A DNA stretch of 64,000 nucleotides from Paucilactobacillus wasatchensis (GCF_000876205.1 NZ_AWTT01000001.1:1-64000), one strand, 5' to 3'; counted from the first letter of the stretch, positions 35,216 through 44,414 are shown. Numbers and translations: made by a program. The notes: a model not told the origin generated them from the letters alone.

Positions 35216-36238
35216 TTATTCTGCTGATACTTTAATTGAGCCATTTTCGATCTTCTTTTGATAACTTTGGACGGCTTTCCAAGCTGATTTAGACATATTG
35301 TCATTCACTAATGACACACCATTATTCTTCAAATCATAGGAAATAGTTTTGCCACCAGGGAATTTGTTCTTCATGGCATCATTGGATAGGTCTTGTACGG
35401 CAGTACCAACTTCCTTAACTGATGAAGCTAACGTGACGTTACCACCAGAATACTTACCATCGGCTTTTTGGTCTTGGTCAACACCGATGACCCACACTTT
35501 ATTCCCACTCTTAGATGCGTTCTTGGCAGCGGTGAAAACTCCGGCACCAGTTGCACCAGATGCGTGATAGATGACATCTTCGCCGTTGTTATACATTGCC
35601 GTGGCGAGTGATTGCCCTACATCGGCTTTGGAGAATGAACCGGCGTATTTAACGTCCACCTTAATGTTCGGGTTAACTGCCTTAACTCCTTGTTCGAATC
35701 CTGATTGGAACGTTTGAATTAACGAACTCTTCACACCACCAACAAATCCAACTTTGTTTGTCTTAGTTGTTTCAGCGGCTGCAACACCAGCTAGAAATGA
35801 AGACTGTTCAGTTTTGAAAGTAACTGATGCAACGTTTTTACGATTCTTAACCACTGAATCAATAATCGCAAAGTTAACTTTTGGATTATCTTTGGCAGCT
35901 TCGCTAATTGCATTATCTAACTTGTAACCAATACCAAAAATAGTTTTGTACTTGGCCTTAATCAACTTGTTAATATTTGGTGTAAAGTCTGCATTTGAAT
36001 TAGACTGAGCGTAGTTATAACCATTGACACCTTTAGTCAAATTATGACTTTTGCCCCATTTAGTTAAGCCTTCCCATGCTGATTGGTTGAATGATTTATC
36101 ATCAATTCCACCACCATCAGTGACTAATGCCGCAGTGTGCGAGCTTTTTTTGGTAGCACTGCTACTACCACAACCTGTTAATACCCCACCAACTAACAAT
36201 AAAACTGTTGAAAGAACCACGACTGCTTTCTTGTTCAT
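35216..36238 (-). CDS. bmpA: BMP-family nucleoside-binding lipoprotein
   Basis: A 340-residue substrate-binding protein of the nucleoside importer. It has a signal peptide with lipobox LTGC (Cys about 23), then ALVTDGGGIDDKSFNQSAWEGL, the standard BMP/PnrA opening, and IGVDQDQKADGKY in the ligand pocket. It is anchored outside the membrane by its lipid. First gene of the bmpA-nupABC operon; PurBox-like motifs lie upstream. Confidence 0.93.
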   Translation of the reverse strand: MNKKAVVVLSTVLLLVGGVLTGCGSSSATKKSSHTAALVTDGGGIDDKSFNQSAWEGLTKWGKSHNLTKGVNGYNYAQSNSNADFTPNINKLIKAKYKTIFGIGYKLDNAISEAAKDNPKVNFAIIDSVVKNRKNVASVTFKTEQSSFLAGVAAAETTKTNKVGFVGGVKSSLIQTFQSGFEQGVKAVNPNIKVDVKYAGSFSKADVGQSLATAMYNNGEDVIYHASGATGAGVFTAAKNASKSGNKVWVIGVDQDQKADGKYSGGNVTLASSVKEVGTAVQDLSNDAMKNKFPGGKTISYDLKNNGVSLVNDNMSKSAWKAVQSYQKKIENGSIKVSAE

Positions 36239-36326
36239 GAACTAGCCTCCAAAATTATTTGATGTCTTATTATAACCACTTAATTTTCATAAAATCAATA
36301 CAATTAAAGACTATTTTTCTTATTTC

Positions 36327-36394
36327 GTTCGTGTTTTCTTCACAAACATGACTACAGCAACTTTGTTAAGTAAAATTAGTTTAAAAACACGAAC
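36327..36394. promoter_or_regulatory. Inverted pair of PurBox-like motifs
   Basis: AAAACACGAAC occurs on the plus strand (36384-36394) and the minus strand (36327-36337), facing outward and 46 bases apart, upstream of bmpA. The CGAAC core is that of the Gram-positive PurR box, but the spacing is wider than the usual 16-17. It could also be a different purine-linked site. The divergent gene's -10 TATAAT-like sequence lies at about 36433. Confidence 0.35.
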
Positions 36395-36509
36395 TATTTT
36401 ATAAAAGTCGCATTATCAACAATGCTAATATGCTATAATAAAGGGGATGAGCTCATATTATTTTCAGTACCAACACAAAACTATTTACACCTAAACTGAG
36501 GAATCAAGA

Positions 36510-36920
36510 ATGATTAAACCAATCAACCAGGATAAAAACTTTCTAGCTATCCCCGCCGAGCGTGCCACCAAGGATGACATGCTAACCGTTAGAGATCTGA
36601 TCGATACACTAGTAGCCCACCAAGATAACTGTGTCGGCATGGCTGCCAACATGATTGGTGTTAACAAACGAATTATTATTTGCCAAATTAGACTGTTACC
36701 AGTGATTATGATTAACCCAGTAATTACCAGTAAAAGTAATGCTTATCAAACCAAAGAAGGTTGCCTCTCACTGACGGGACAACGTCACACAACTCGTTAC
36801 GAAAATATCGAAGTAACGTACGAAAATCAAAATTTCAACAAACAACGCCAGGCATTCAAGGGCTGGATCGCCCAAATCATCCAACACGAGGTGGACCATT
36901 GTGATGGGATTATAATTTAA
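36510..36920 (+). CDS. Peptide deformylase-like protein
   Basis: 136 residues, the short Lactobacillus form. Metal site: Cys85 in EGCLSL, His126/His130 in QHEVDH. Motif 1 is VGMAANMIG instead of GxGLAAxQ, so the Gln that stabilises the transition state is Met here. It may be a weak or specialised deformylase beside a normal Def elsewhere. The gene ends 18 bases before array K; a stray GAAGTGTGAAGC in between looks like another element end. Confidence 0.8.
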   Translation: MIKPINQDKNFLAIPAERATKDDMLTVRDLIDTLVAHQDNCVGMAANMIGVNKRIIICQIRLLPVIMINPVITSKSNAYQTKEGCLSLTGQRHTTRYENIEVTYENQNFNKQRQAFKGWIAQIIQHEVDHCDGIII

Positions 36921-36938
36921 CGAAGTGTGAAGCAAACC

Positions 36939-37194
36939 AGAGTGCGAGCAGGCCGCTTAGATGTCGTAGGACAAGACAGAAATTGTCATTGATAAATCGC
37001 TTTTTGATTTATTGATGGCAATTTTTGACTTGTCCCTAGACATCTGGCCGCACGAACACGTTTCAACCAGAGTGCGAGCAGGCCGTCTAGATGTCGTAGG
37101 ACAAGCTAGCAATGGCGATTAATAAATCGGTTTTTGATTTATTGATTGGCATTGCTAGTTTGTACTTAGACATCTGGCCGCACGAACACGTTTC
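36939..37194 (+). repeat. Hairpin element array K (two copies)
   Basis: Copies 36939-37064 and 37069-37194 (period 130). Left arm GTGCGAGCAGGCC, unpaired GCTT (GTCT in copy 2), AGATGTCGTAGGACAAG. Right arm reversed GTGTTCGTGCGGCC, AGATGTCTAGGGACAAG. The arms and tip are almost those of array B, 29 kb away, with scattered differences that usually occur in both arms. Confidence 0.92.
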
Positions 37195-37213
37195 ATCAAT
37201 CAAAAACACAAAA

Positions 37214-37247
37214 AGAAGAGCCAGATCTACAAACTGATCTAGCTCTT
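37214..37247 (-). terminator. Terminator of the ald-permease operon
   Basis: AAAGAGCTAGATCAG...CTGGCTCTTCTTTTTG-type hairpin on the minus strand beyond the permease stop at 37273. Confidence 0.7.
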
Positions 37248-37272
37248 TGCATTTCATTATATAAATTATTCG

Positions 37273-38652
37273 TCACTCTTTTTTCGTTGCTACCTCGCGT
37301 TTATCCGCAAAATACCCCACTAAAAACATCACAGCAAACCACACCAGCGCCAAGACAATCGTAATCAGCGTCGTCTTTTCTAAACACATCGCTGCCAATA
37401 CTAACACCAGAAAAATCAATACGAGATAATCACTAATTGGAAATAGCGGTAACTTAAAACTAACCGGGTTTTTACCAGACCGGCGATATTTAATATGGGC
37501 AACAATAATCGTCCCCCAGATAAACAGAAATGCCGTTGTGGCAGTACTAGAGACCAGTACGAAGACTTGATCTGGTATAAAATAATTAAGCGCCACAGAC
37601 ACAGCAATAATAATCGTAGAAAACGTTAATGATGCTGCTGGCACTTTATGACTCGATAGCTTGTTCAGTTGCCGACCAAGGCCAGATTTACTATTCCAAG
37701 TTAAGCCATAAAGCATACGTCCAGTGGTATACAGCGAGCTATTACAGGCAGATGCGGCTGCGGTGATCACCACAAAGTTAACAATGCTTGCCGCAAACGG
37801 CACTCCAACATTATTGAACACTTGAACAAAGGGGCTTTCGTTGGCGGGCAATTTATTCCACGGATAGATACTCATAATAATAAAGAGCGCACCCACGTAG
37901 AATATAATAATTCTAATCGGAATTTCATTGATCGCCTTGGGCAGCACTTTGGTGGGATTGCTTGTTTCTGAAAAAGTCAATCCGACCATTTCAATCCCAA
38001 TGAATGAAAACACAACCATTTGCAGCGAATCGACAATTCCACCGAAGCCCTTCGGAAATAGTCCACCAAAATTAACTAAATTACCTAAGCTAGCCGTACC
38101 AGTTGGTGTGTGATAGCTAAATAACAGCATCACTACACCAATTATGATTAATCCGATAATCGCCACCACTTTGATTAGCGCAAACCAAAATTCAAATTCA
38201 CCAAAGACTGAAACGGCAATCAGATTAACAGCCAACAGTAAAATCAAAGCCACAAATCCGGGGAGCCACTGTGGAATCTGTGGCCACCAAAAACGAATAT
38301 AAACGCCGATTGCGGTTATTTCAGCCATCGCAATCGTGATCCAACAAATCCAGTAGGTCCAACCGGTCACAAACCCCATTGGACGACCCAGGTAAACTTT
38401 GACGAAATCAACAAACGAATGTAACGATAAATCAGATAACAGTAATTCTCCGAGCGCTCGCATGAGCAAAAAACACATTAAGCCGGTCACAATATAACTA
38501 AAAATAATTGCCGGCCCCGCCATATGAATTGATTGACCGGCCCCTAAAAACAGACCCGTTCCAATCGTGCCACCGATCGCAATTAGTTGAACATGTCGGT
38601 TTTTCAGACCTCGTTCAAGTTGCCTCTCCTTTGGTTGATCAGCTGGATCCAT
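37273..38652 (-). CDS. Amino-acid permease (APC/AAT family)
   Basis: A 459-residue 12-TM proton symporter of the AAT family. It opens LERGLKNRHVQLIAIGGTIGTGLFLGAG and has GRPMGFVTGWTYWICWITIAMAEITA and SFIGIEMVGLTFSET. Closest in pattern to D-serine/D-alanine/glycine (CycA) and GABA-type permeases. It lies 37 bases downstream of the alanine dehydrogenase gene and is probably co-transcribed, so alanine uptake is a fair inference. Confidence 0.9.
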   Translation of the reverse strand: MDPADQPKERQLERGLKNRHVQLIAIGGTIGTGLFLGAGQSIHMAGPAIIFSYIVTGLMCFLLMRALGELLLSDLSLHSFVDFVKVYLGRPMGFVTGWTYWICWITIAMAEITAIGVYIRFWWPQIPQWLPGFVALILLLAVNLIAVSVFGEFEFWFALIKVVAIIGLIIIGVVMLLFSYHTPTGTASLGNLVNFGGLFPKGFGGIVDSLQMVVFSFIGIEMVGLTFSETSNPTKVLPKAINEIPIRIIIFYVGALFIIMSIYPWNKLPANESPFVQVFNNVGVPFAASIVNFVVITAAASACNSSLYTTGRMLYGLTWNSKSGLGRQLNKLSSHKVPAASLTFSTIIIAVSVALNYFIPDQVFVLVSSTATTAFLFIWGTIIVAHIKYRRSGKNPVSFKLPLFPISDYLVLIFLVLVLAAMCLEKTTLITIVLALVWFAVMFLVGYFADKREVATKKE

Positions 38653-38689
38653 GCTCTCACATCCTTCCTGTCTGCTGCCAACACCACGT

Positions 38690-39799
38690 TTAAATTAAGC
38701 TGGCTAATTCGGTCGCGGTTTTATTTTGACTCTCAGCCACTGCCTTATTAATCAAATGCCCCTGATACGTGTTAATTCCAGTTAAGATCATGTTGTCCTT
38801 TTTAGCAGCCGCTTCAAGTCCATTTTTAGCAATTTCAATCGCATAACGAACAGTCGCACTAGCTAGTGCAGTGGTCGAGGTCTTCGGCACCGCCCCAGGA
38901 ATATTAGCCACCGCATAGTGAACCACTCCATGCTTGACGAAAACTGGATCGTCATGTGTCGTCGCATGATCAGTTGTGGCAAACATTCCACCCTGGTCGA
39001 TTGGAATATCAACGACTACTGAACCCGGCTCCATTGACGCAATCATCTCTTCGCTAACTAGTTTTGGTGCCTTGGCGCCAGGAATTAATACAGCACCAAT
39101 CACTAGATCTGATCGTTTAACACTGTCAGCAATGTTTGTCGGAGTGGAAATCAACGTAGTCACACGACCATTGAATCGTTGGTCGATGGCCTCAAGCTTA
39201 GCAGCATTGATATCAAGCAGCGTAACATCTGCACCAAAACCAACCGCGATTTCAGCGGCATTTTGACCAACAGTGCCTCCGCCGATTACAGTCACTTGGC
39301 CACGACGAATGCCGGGGACACCACCAAGCAATAGCCCCTTACCACCCTTATTTTTTTGTAAGAATTCTGCGCCAGCTTGAACCGAAACCTTTCCTGCGAC
39401 CTGACTCATTGGCACTAATAATGGCAGTGAATTATCCGGTGCCACCATGGTTTCATAGGCAATTCCCGTCACCTTGCTATCGAGCAGTGCTTGAGTTAGT
39501 TTCTCATCTGGTGCTAAATGTAAATAGGTATAAATCAACATATTTGCTTTAAAATATTGATATTCTTCGGCAATCGGTTCCTTAACCTTAATCACCATTT
39601 CGTTGTTCCATGCCGCTGTTACATCATCGATCTTTGCACCAGCATCAATATAGTCTTGGTCTGTAAATCCGGAGCCAATTCCAGCACCTTGCTGCACAAT
39701 AACATCGTTGCCACCCGCAACTAAACTACGAACACCATCTGGGGTCATTCCAACGCGATCTTCTTGGTTCTTAATTTCCTTTGGGATACCAATTTTCAT
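38690..39799 (-). CDS. ald: Alanine dehydrogenase
   Basis: A 369-residue NAD-dependent enzyme interconverting L-alanine and pyruvate plus ammonia. It has the pyruvate-binding start [16 protein letters not shown], catalytic Lys73 (IKVKEP) and His94 (YLHLAP), and the dinucleotide fold [21 protein letters not shown] precedes the ATG. A cre-like site lies in the promoter. Confidence 0.95.
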   Translation of the reverse strand: MKIGIPKEIKNQEDRVGMTPDGVRSLVAGGNDVIVQQGAGIGSGFTDQDYIDAGAKIDDVTAAWNNEMVIKVKEPIAEEYQYFKANMLIYTYLHLAPDEKLTQALLDSKVTGIAYETMVAPDNSLPLLVPMSQVAGKVSVQAGAEFLQKNKGGKGLLLGGVPGIRRGQVTVIGGGTVGQNAAEIAVGFGADVTLLDINAAKLEAIDQRFNGRVTTLISTPTNIADSVKRSDLVIGAVLIPGAKAPKLVSEEMIASMEPGSVVVDIPIDQGGMFATTDHATTHDDPVFVKHGVVHYAVANIPGAVPKTSTTALASATVRYAIEIAKNGLEAAAKKDNMILTGINTYQGHLINKAVAESQNKTATELASLI

Positions 39800-39869
39800 G
39801 ATAAGCCTCCTCTTTTTGATCTGCTAGTGACATCAAATAAATGACTCCGCTTTGCGGTACGAGCTTAAA

Positions 39870-39891
39870 TGAAAGCGGTTCCTAAGTCAAC
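39870..39891 (-). promoter_or_regulatory. ald promoter with cre-like site
   Basis: Minus-strand -35 TTGACT (39886-39891) and -10 TAAGCT are 17 bases apart. The spacer contains AGGAACCGCTTTCA (reverse TGAAAGCGGTTCCT, 39870-39883), 12 of 14 matches to cre. Confidence 0.5.
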
Positions 39892-40101
39892 TAAAAAGAC
39901 TCGGAGAAGCAGCCTTTATCCCTTGAATACCGTGGATGGATCATTTGATTAGGGCGTTAACTATTCGTGCTGTTTTTCACAAATAAATCCACTGATTAAT
40001 AATCGCGGAAAATGCTTTTTACCAGTGGATTCTGGAGGTTAGATTGATCGCAAGGCTATTTGTTCCTGATTAGTTTTTTCCACGTTACTTTTTTATTGCC
40101 G
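39892..40101. other. Intergenic region between ald and element L
   Basis: No gene seen. An AAATCCACTG...CAGTGGATT hairpin (about 39987-40032) encloses a 27-base loop. The piece TCCACGTTACTTTTTTATTGCC directly precedes element L. Purpose unknown. Confidence 0.4.
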
Positions 40102-40268
40102 AAACGTGAAAAAAAGGCAGTTTTTCTCCGCTTAGCTACGTAAAGGGAACGATACATAGTTCGTATCATTCCCTTTACTAGGCTGCCATTAGAACTTACT
40201 GCTTTAGCAGTTAGTTTTTTTGGATAACGTAGTATGCGCGAAATCTATGCGCCCTTTTTTTTCACTCT
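40102..40268 (-). repeat. Hairpin element L (single copy with an inserted hairpin)
   Basis: AAACGTG (40102) to CACTCT (40268). AAACGTG arm GTGAAAAAAAGGC, AGTTTTTCTCCGC. AGAGTG arm reversed GTGAAAAAAAAGGGC, extra GCAT, AGATTTCGCGC. The inner stem AAAGGGAACGATAC...GTATCATTCCCTTT resembles element J. The AGAGTG-side arm carries about 40 extra bases holding a second hairpin (ACTTACTGCTTTAGCAGTTAGT, then T7). Confidence 0.82.
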
Positions 40269-40273
40269 GATAT

Positions 40274-41047
40274 TTATACATTCAAATCCGCTACCGCGTA
40301 CAATACTGCGTGGCCGCTTAGTCTTGTTCTTTTACCATCATAATGGCAATACAACACGCCGCTTCTTTTGGAGGCCTGGAATGCTAAAATATTACTTTTG
40401 TGCAATCGTTTGGCCCAGTATGGCACGATGTGGCAATGGCCACTGCCGCATACTGGATCCTCGTCGATACCTAGTTTGGGTGCAAATGACCGTGACACGC
40501 TATCGTAGTCTACGCCTGGTGCCGTCACGTTCACAATTAACCCGTCTAACTTTTGTACTCCTGCTAAATTAGGTGCTAATTCTCTGACTTGCGTTTCGTT
40601 TTCCAACACACATACCAAATCGCGTCCCAGATAAGCTTCCGTTGGACGAATTCCAAGCGCAGCTTCCATATCTTCTGTGACATCAACTTGTTTGAGGTCG
40701 TAGGATGGCAAATCTAATTCATACATGTCATCTTGTTTCGTTACCGTCAACGGACCACTCTTGGTGTTAAAACGGAACTTGTCTGCTTTAGGTTCGTAGT
40801 AATGAGCGAGCACAAATGCAGTGGCCAGTGTTGCGTGACCACACAAATCAATTTCACCACCTGGCGTAAACCAACGTAAATCACAGGAGCCGCTCGTTCG
40901 AACCGCAAAGGCAGTTTCTGATAAATTATTCTCAAGTGCGATATTTTGCATCATTTCAGAACTTGGAAATTGGTCCACAATACAAACTGCAGCCGGATTT
41001 CCTTTAAACAGTTGATCAGTAAATGCATCTACAAAATAAGCTTTCAT
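40274..41047 (-). CDS. PhzF-family isomerase-like protein
   Basis: A 257-residue protein of the PhzF/DapF-fold family. It has YFVDAFTDQLFKGNPAAVCIV at the N-terminus, catalytic-Glu segment ENNLSETAFAV, LRWFTPGGEIDLCGHATLATAFVL, and the C-terminal EDPVCGSGHCHIVPYW. Start ATG 41047 has GGGGAAG eight bases upstream. Substrate unknown. It stands alone, with element L six bases beyond the stop. Confidence 0.9.
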   Translation of the reverse strand: MKAYFVDAFTDQLFKGNPAAVCIVDQFPSSEMMQNIALENNLSETAFAVRTSGSCDLRWFTPGGEIDLCGHATLATAFVLAHYYEPKADKFRFNTKSGPLTVTKQDDMYELDLPSYDLKQVDVTEDMEAALGIRPTEAYLGRDLVCVLENETQVRELAPNLAGVQKLDGLIVNVTAPGVDYDSVSRSFAPKLGIDEDPVCGSGHCHIVPYWAKRLHKSNILAFQASKRSGVLYCHYDGKRTRLSGHAVLYAVADLNV

Positions 41048-41082
41048 CGCTGTCACTTCCCCTTACAGCTCCATTTTACTCC

Positions 41083-41346
41083 TTAATTGCCAAAACCACC
41101 TAAAATAAACGTTACTAATCCGCCAATTAATACAGCAATAATTAACACACCTGCTAATAAAAAGTTAAAGGCAAATCCTAAACCACCACATAGGAGTAAA
41201 CCGATAAAAATAATTGGGTGGCGAAAACAAAATTTAATAAATCCAATGATCAGTTTAATAAATAAGACGATAAATACTAATACGCCGACTAAAATACCAA
41301 TTTTAGCGCCATTTTCCATCGCTAATGGCAATAACAATGATGTCAT
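41083..41346 (-). CDS. Small hydrophobic membrane protein (hypothetical)
   Basis: 87 residues, almost entirely hydrophobic, with two to three membrane segments (about 16-38, 44-60, 62-85). No family recognised. It is co-oriented with the metalloprotease gene 20 bases upstream, so the two may form an operon. Confidence 0.6.
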   Translation of the reverse strand: MTSLLLPLAMENGAKIGILVGVLVFIVLFIKLIIGFIKFCFRHPIIFIGLLLCGGLGFAFNFLLAGVLIIAVLIGGLVTFILGGFGN

Positions 41347-41367
41347 TTACTCAATTCCCTTCTGCAA

Positions 41368-42057
41368 TTATTGATTATAGACAGCCTTCAAACCATTAAT
41401 ATCCTCATTCGTCAATTGGGTTCGACCACGATCAACAGGATACATCACCGACCGCTGGCTAGTGCTGTGGGCCAATCCTAAGGCATGCCCCAGTTCGTGA
41501 ATTGCGACTGACCGCTTGATGAGCCCCGGATAAGTAATATTCATGCTTGCCAACGCATGATTGGCAACATAGTGGTCCAATCCAGTTTGGATAATGATGT
41601 CGGGACCGCCACGACCTAGCTCAATCGTTCCTTGTTGTGGCGCCGCCATCACCTTACGATAAAATGAAAATTTAATCTGATTTTGTTTTGCCGTACCGGT
41701 ACCCCGCACCAGCTTTACAACTCCCGTTTGGTTATAAGTTTTGATCGCTTCTTCAAAGACAGTTTTAACTGCTTGCGGTGTACCAGAAGCAAAATGATAA
41801 TAGTAAGTCCGCGATAGCGTAACACCTTGAACGTTGGATTCCATTGGTGTTTTGTCAGTCGCGATTGCACTTTCATCGTTCGTTTGTTTGTCCGTTTTTT
41901 TGCTTGTTGTCGTTGTCGGCGATAAAGCCACTAATTTAGCTACTAGTGGTTCAATATGCTGCCGTAGTTCGCTTGATAGCCTTTCTGCATTATCGGTTAC
42001 TGGAATAATCAGAAAACCAATTACTAATGCCAGCCACATTAACCATGATTTGCGTTT
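41368..42057 (-). CDS. Membrane-anchored matrixin-like zinc metalloprotease
   Basis: About 229 residues. It has an N-terminal basic-hydrophobic segment (KRKSWLMWLALVIGFLIIPV) that anchors or exports it, a Ser/Thr/Lys-rich linker, and a C-terminal M10-type catalytic domain with HELGHALGLAH (about 187-197) and Met-turn SVMYP. TTG 42057 is chosen as the start: GAGGGG lies seven bases upstream and it begins the signal segment; the frame is open to 42120 but without a ribosome site. Substrate unknown; it may act at the cell surface. Confidence 0.85.
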   Translation of the reverse strand, partial: KRKSWLMWLALVIGFLIIPVTDNAERLSSELRQHIEPLVAKLVALSPTTTTSKKTDKQTNDESAIATDKTPMESNVQGVTLSRTYYYHFASGTPQAVKTVFEEAIKTYNQTGVVKLVRGTGTAKQNQIKFSFYRKVMAAPQQGTIELGRGGPDIIIQTGLDHYVANHALASMNITYPGLIKRSVAIHELGHALGLAHSTSQRSVMYPVDRGRTQLTNEDINGLKAVYNQ

Positions 42058-42289
42058 CAATCTTTTCCCCTCAAACTCTAATGTCCCTTTACCATGCAGG
42101 ACTGCTAGATATTTGGTCAACTATAATCCAATCGAGTAAAACAGTACATAGATATGCTGTCGATTTTAATAATTTTTAGTAATAATCAACGAACCTGTAA
42201 GCATTCAAAAATGTTGTCATTGGTCACGCCACCTTATTGCACGTTATAATAGTTACTATAATAAATTAATAATAGATAAGAGGTGACCT

Positions 42290-43126
42290 ATGAAACGGTA
42301 TTTACATTTACCAGTTGCACGCATTAGCTTGATGTTGTTGGCATTAGCAATCATCGCTGTCAGTATTAACATGTTTTTTGCCCCACATGGCGTGGCCGCT
42401 GGGGGAGCAACCGGGATTGCCATTTTAATGCAAGAAGCGTTTAACTTACCAGTTGGTTTCACCACGTTAGTCGTCAACGCCCTAATGCTGGTGCTTGCAT
42501 TTTGGTTACTAAATAAGGGGACAACCCGGCGAATATTATTTGGCAGCTTGATGTTACCCGTCTTTTTATCAATCATCCCCCAAATAATGATCGTTGAAGA
42601 CCGCCTGCTGGCAATTATTGTCGGCAGTACGATTTTCGCTTTTGGGGTGGCGCTTAACTACCGGATTGACGCTTCGAGCGGTGGCACCACCGTCCCGCCA
42701 ATGGTCTTGCAAAAATATTTTCATATCAAACCCGCGATTGGCCTATTTGCCATCGATTTTGTGGTTTGCTTATTTAACATTCCGGTTGCCGGAGTAGAGG
42801 CATTTATCTTGGCAGTCTTTTCTATTGGTATTACTGGGTTAGCGATGAATTATGTCGCAACCGGGTTTGACCGCAAAAAAGTGATCTATATCATGAGTAA
42901 TCGAGTGTAGCCACAAATTGAAGCCGATATTTTGGCTCAAACCGATCACGGTCTCACCATTCAACAAGTAGTTGGCGGACGTTCCGGCGAACCACGTGAA
43001 ATGTTAATGGTAATTGTGGAACAGAATCGATTTCGCCAACTGGTTAATCTAGTGCACAAAATTGACCCCCGCGCTTTTGTTTTAGTAACAGAAGCGACGG
43101 AGGTCCATGGTGGTAATATTCAATAA
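42290..43126 (+). pseudogene. YitT-family membrane protein interrupted by an amber codon
   Basis: Residues 1-206 (42290-42907) form the YitT membrane domain (MFFAPHGVAAGGATGIAILMQ, DASSGGTTVPPMVLQKYF, KKVIYIMSNRV). TAG at 42908-42910 stops it. Translation in the same frame continues from 42911 to 43126 as a recognisable C-terminal DUF2179 domain (DHGLTIQQVVGGRSGEPREML, KIDPRAFVLVTEATEVHG). A CAG-to-TAG change would explain it. The truncated membrane part may still be made. AGAGGTGA precedes the ATG. Confidence 0.85.
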
Positions 43127-43127
43127 T

Positions 43128-43829
43128 TTAATTTACAGGTGTTTCAGCTGTTTTAGCCCGATCATCTTCATCTGAGCCACGTACCCATTTTGTTAGTTTA
43201 GGTAACCGGTTTTCAATTAAACCGACAATGCGACCAGATAAAAGAGCTGATAAAACGGTTCCCTCACGGACACCAATTAATTGATGACTGAAAAGCAGGC
43301 TAATAATAACGGCCGCAATCACCATCGTCAGGTCTGCTCGCACCTTCATCCGTGAAAATGACATCCGTTTGGCAATTGCAAAAGCTGCCGTCACTCCTTC
43401 ACCAGCCATCATCAGGGTACGGGAATTAACCTCAAAGAATACCCCAATTGCCAGCAAAATAATGCTAATCAGTGTCAGTCCAATTTGAACCCAGTAATTC
43501 GGTAACTTAATAAAACTAAAAAACTGTACAAACCAGTCAATCATGATTCCAAAAAATAAAGATGGAATCAGCTGAATAACATTGATCCAGCTGAACCGTC
43601 TGCCCAAAGCAACCGCCTCTAGTCCAATTAAAAGAATCATATAAACGATCGTCCACTGACCAATTGTTAATGTTGTAATTTCGCTCAATACGTTGGGTAC
43701 GCTCGAAATTGGCGATGTTCCTAGCAATGCAATTTTTGATAGCGCTACGCTTGCTGACATTAATCCAATCCCAAAAAGTAAGCAGAGAAAATGTCTAACC
43801 GTTTTACTTAAACTCCATTTTCTAATCAA
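43128..43829 (-). CDS. YczE/YitT-type membrane protein
   Basis: A 233-residue protein with five to six TMs, of the YczE/YyaS family: LCLLFGIGLMSASVALSKIALLGTSPISSVP at the start and LMMAGEGVTAAFAIAKRMSFSRMKVRADL in the middle. It is the second gene after a MarR regulator, overlapping its end by eight bases, and converges on the YitT-like gene. Function unknown in the family. Confidence 0.8.
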   Translation of the reverse strand: MIRKWSLSKTVRHFLCLLFGIGLMSASVALSKIALLGTSPISSVPNVLSEITTLTIGQWTIVYMILLIGLEAVALGRRFSWINVIQLIPSLFFGIMIDWFVQFFSFIKLPNYWVQIGLTLISIILLAIGVFFEVNSRTLMMAGEGVTAAFAIAKRMSFSRMKVRADLTMVIAAVIISLLFSHQLIGVREGTVLSALLSGRIVGLIENRLPKLTKWVRGSDEDDRAKTAETPVN

Positions 43830-44253
43830 CTTTCCTCGCCTCCAACGCTTTTCTGACTAACTCTAATTGATGCCCTAATATTGCACTATCGATTTCTGGA
43901 TTACTCAAAAATAAATCCGCCCACCAGTCCGACATTGTTGCCTGCAATTGGCGAGCCAGGGCCTGACCAGCTTCAGTCAACGTTATTACCCGCGCCCGTC
44001 GATCGGCTGGATCAATTTTTCGCTGCACCCACCCTTTATTAATCAACAGTTTCACATCCTTAGCGAGTAAACTGGCATCAATCGTCATATTACTGGCAAT
44101 TTGTTGTTGCGTTAGCCCCGGGTGATCGCGAATAAACATAACTAAATCGCTTTGTGTTGCTCGGACATCTAGTTCGGTAATCTGTTGTTTAAAATCATTT
44201 TTGGATTGGCGGTAAACCGCAGCGATGTATTTGCTAAATTCGAATAATTCCAT
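43822..44253 (-). CDS. MarR-family regulator
   Basis: A 143-residue winged-helix protein with LVMFIRDHPGLTQQQIASNMTIDASLLAKDVKLLINKGWVQR and wing DPADRRARVITLTEAG. ATG 44253 has CGGAGG four to five bases upstream; the frame is open further to 44391 without a site. It probably regulates the overlapping YczE-type gene. Confidence 0.9.
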   Translation of the reverse strand: MELFEFSKYIAAVYRQSKNDFKQQITELDVRATQSDLVMFIRDHPGLTQQQIASNMTIDASLLAKDVKLLINKGWVQRKIDPADRRARVITLTEAGQALARQLQATMSDWWADLFLSNPEIDSAILGHQLELVRKALEARKVD

Positions 44254-44378
44254 GGTTCCTCCGACAAACTCTTTATTTGCAATCAAACTTTTTAAAATAG
44301 TGGACTTATCCATTAAATGTTTTTCAGCAGTCAATGTCAAGCCGGTTTTTCCTTCAGGACACCGATTATAAGTAGGCA

Positions 44379-44414
44379 AAAAAATAGCCATCTCAGCTAA
44401 GAGATGGCTATTTT
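44379..44414 (-). terminator. Terminator of the secreted repeat protein gene
   Basis: AAAATAGCCATCTC-TTAGCT-GAGATGGCTATTTTTTTG, a perfect stem with a T-tail on the minus strand. Confidence 0.9.

Noticed and set aside
37262-37280. AGAGTGACGAAT as a further element end at the amino-acid permease stop
   Set aside because: Only the six-base end fits; the following sequence forms an ordinary terminator with no matching AAACGTG arm or extra block.
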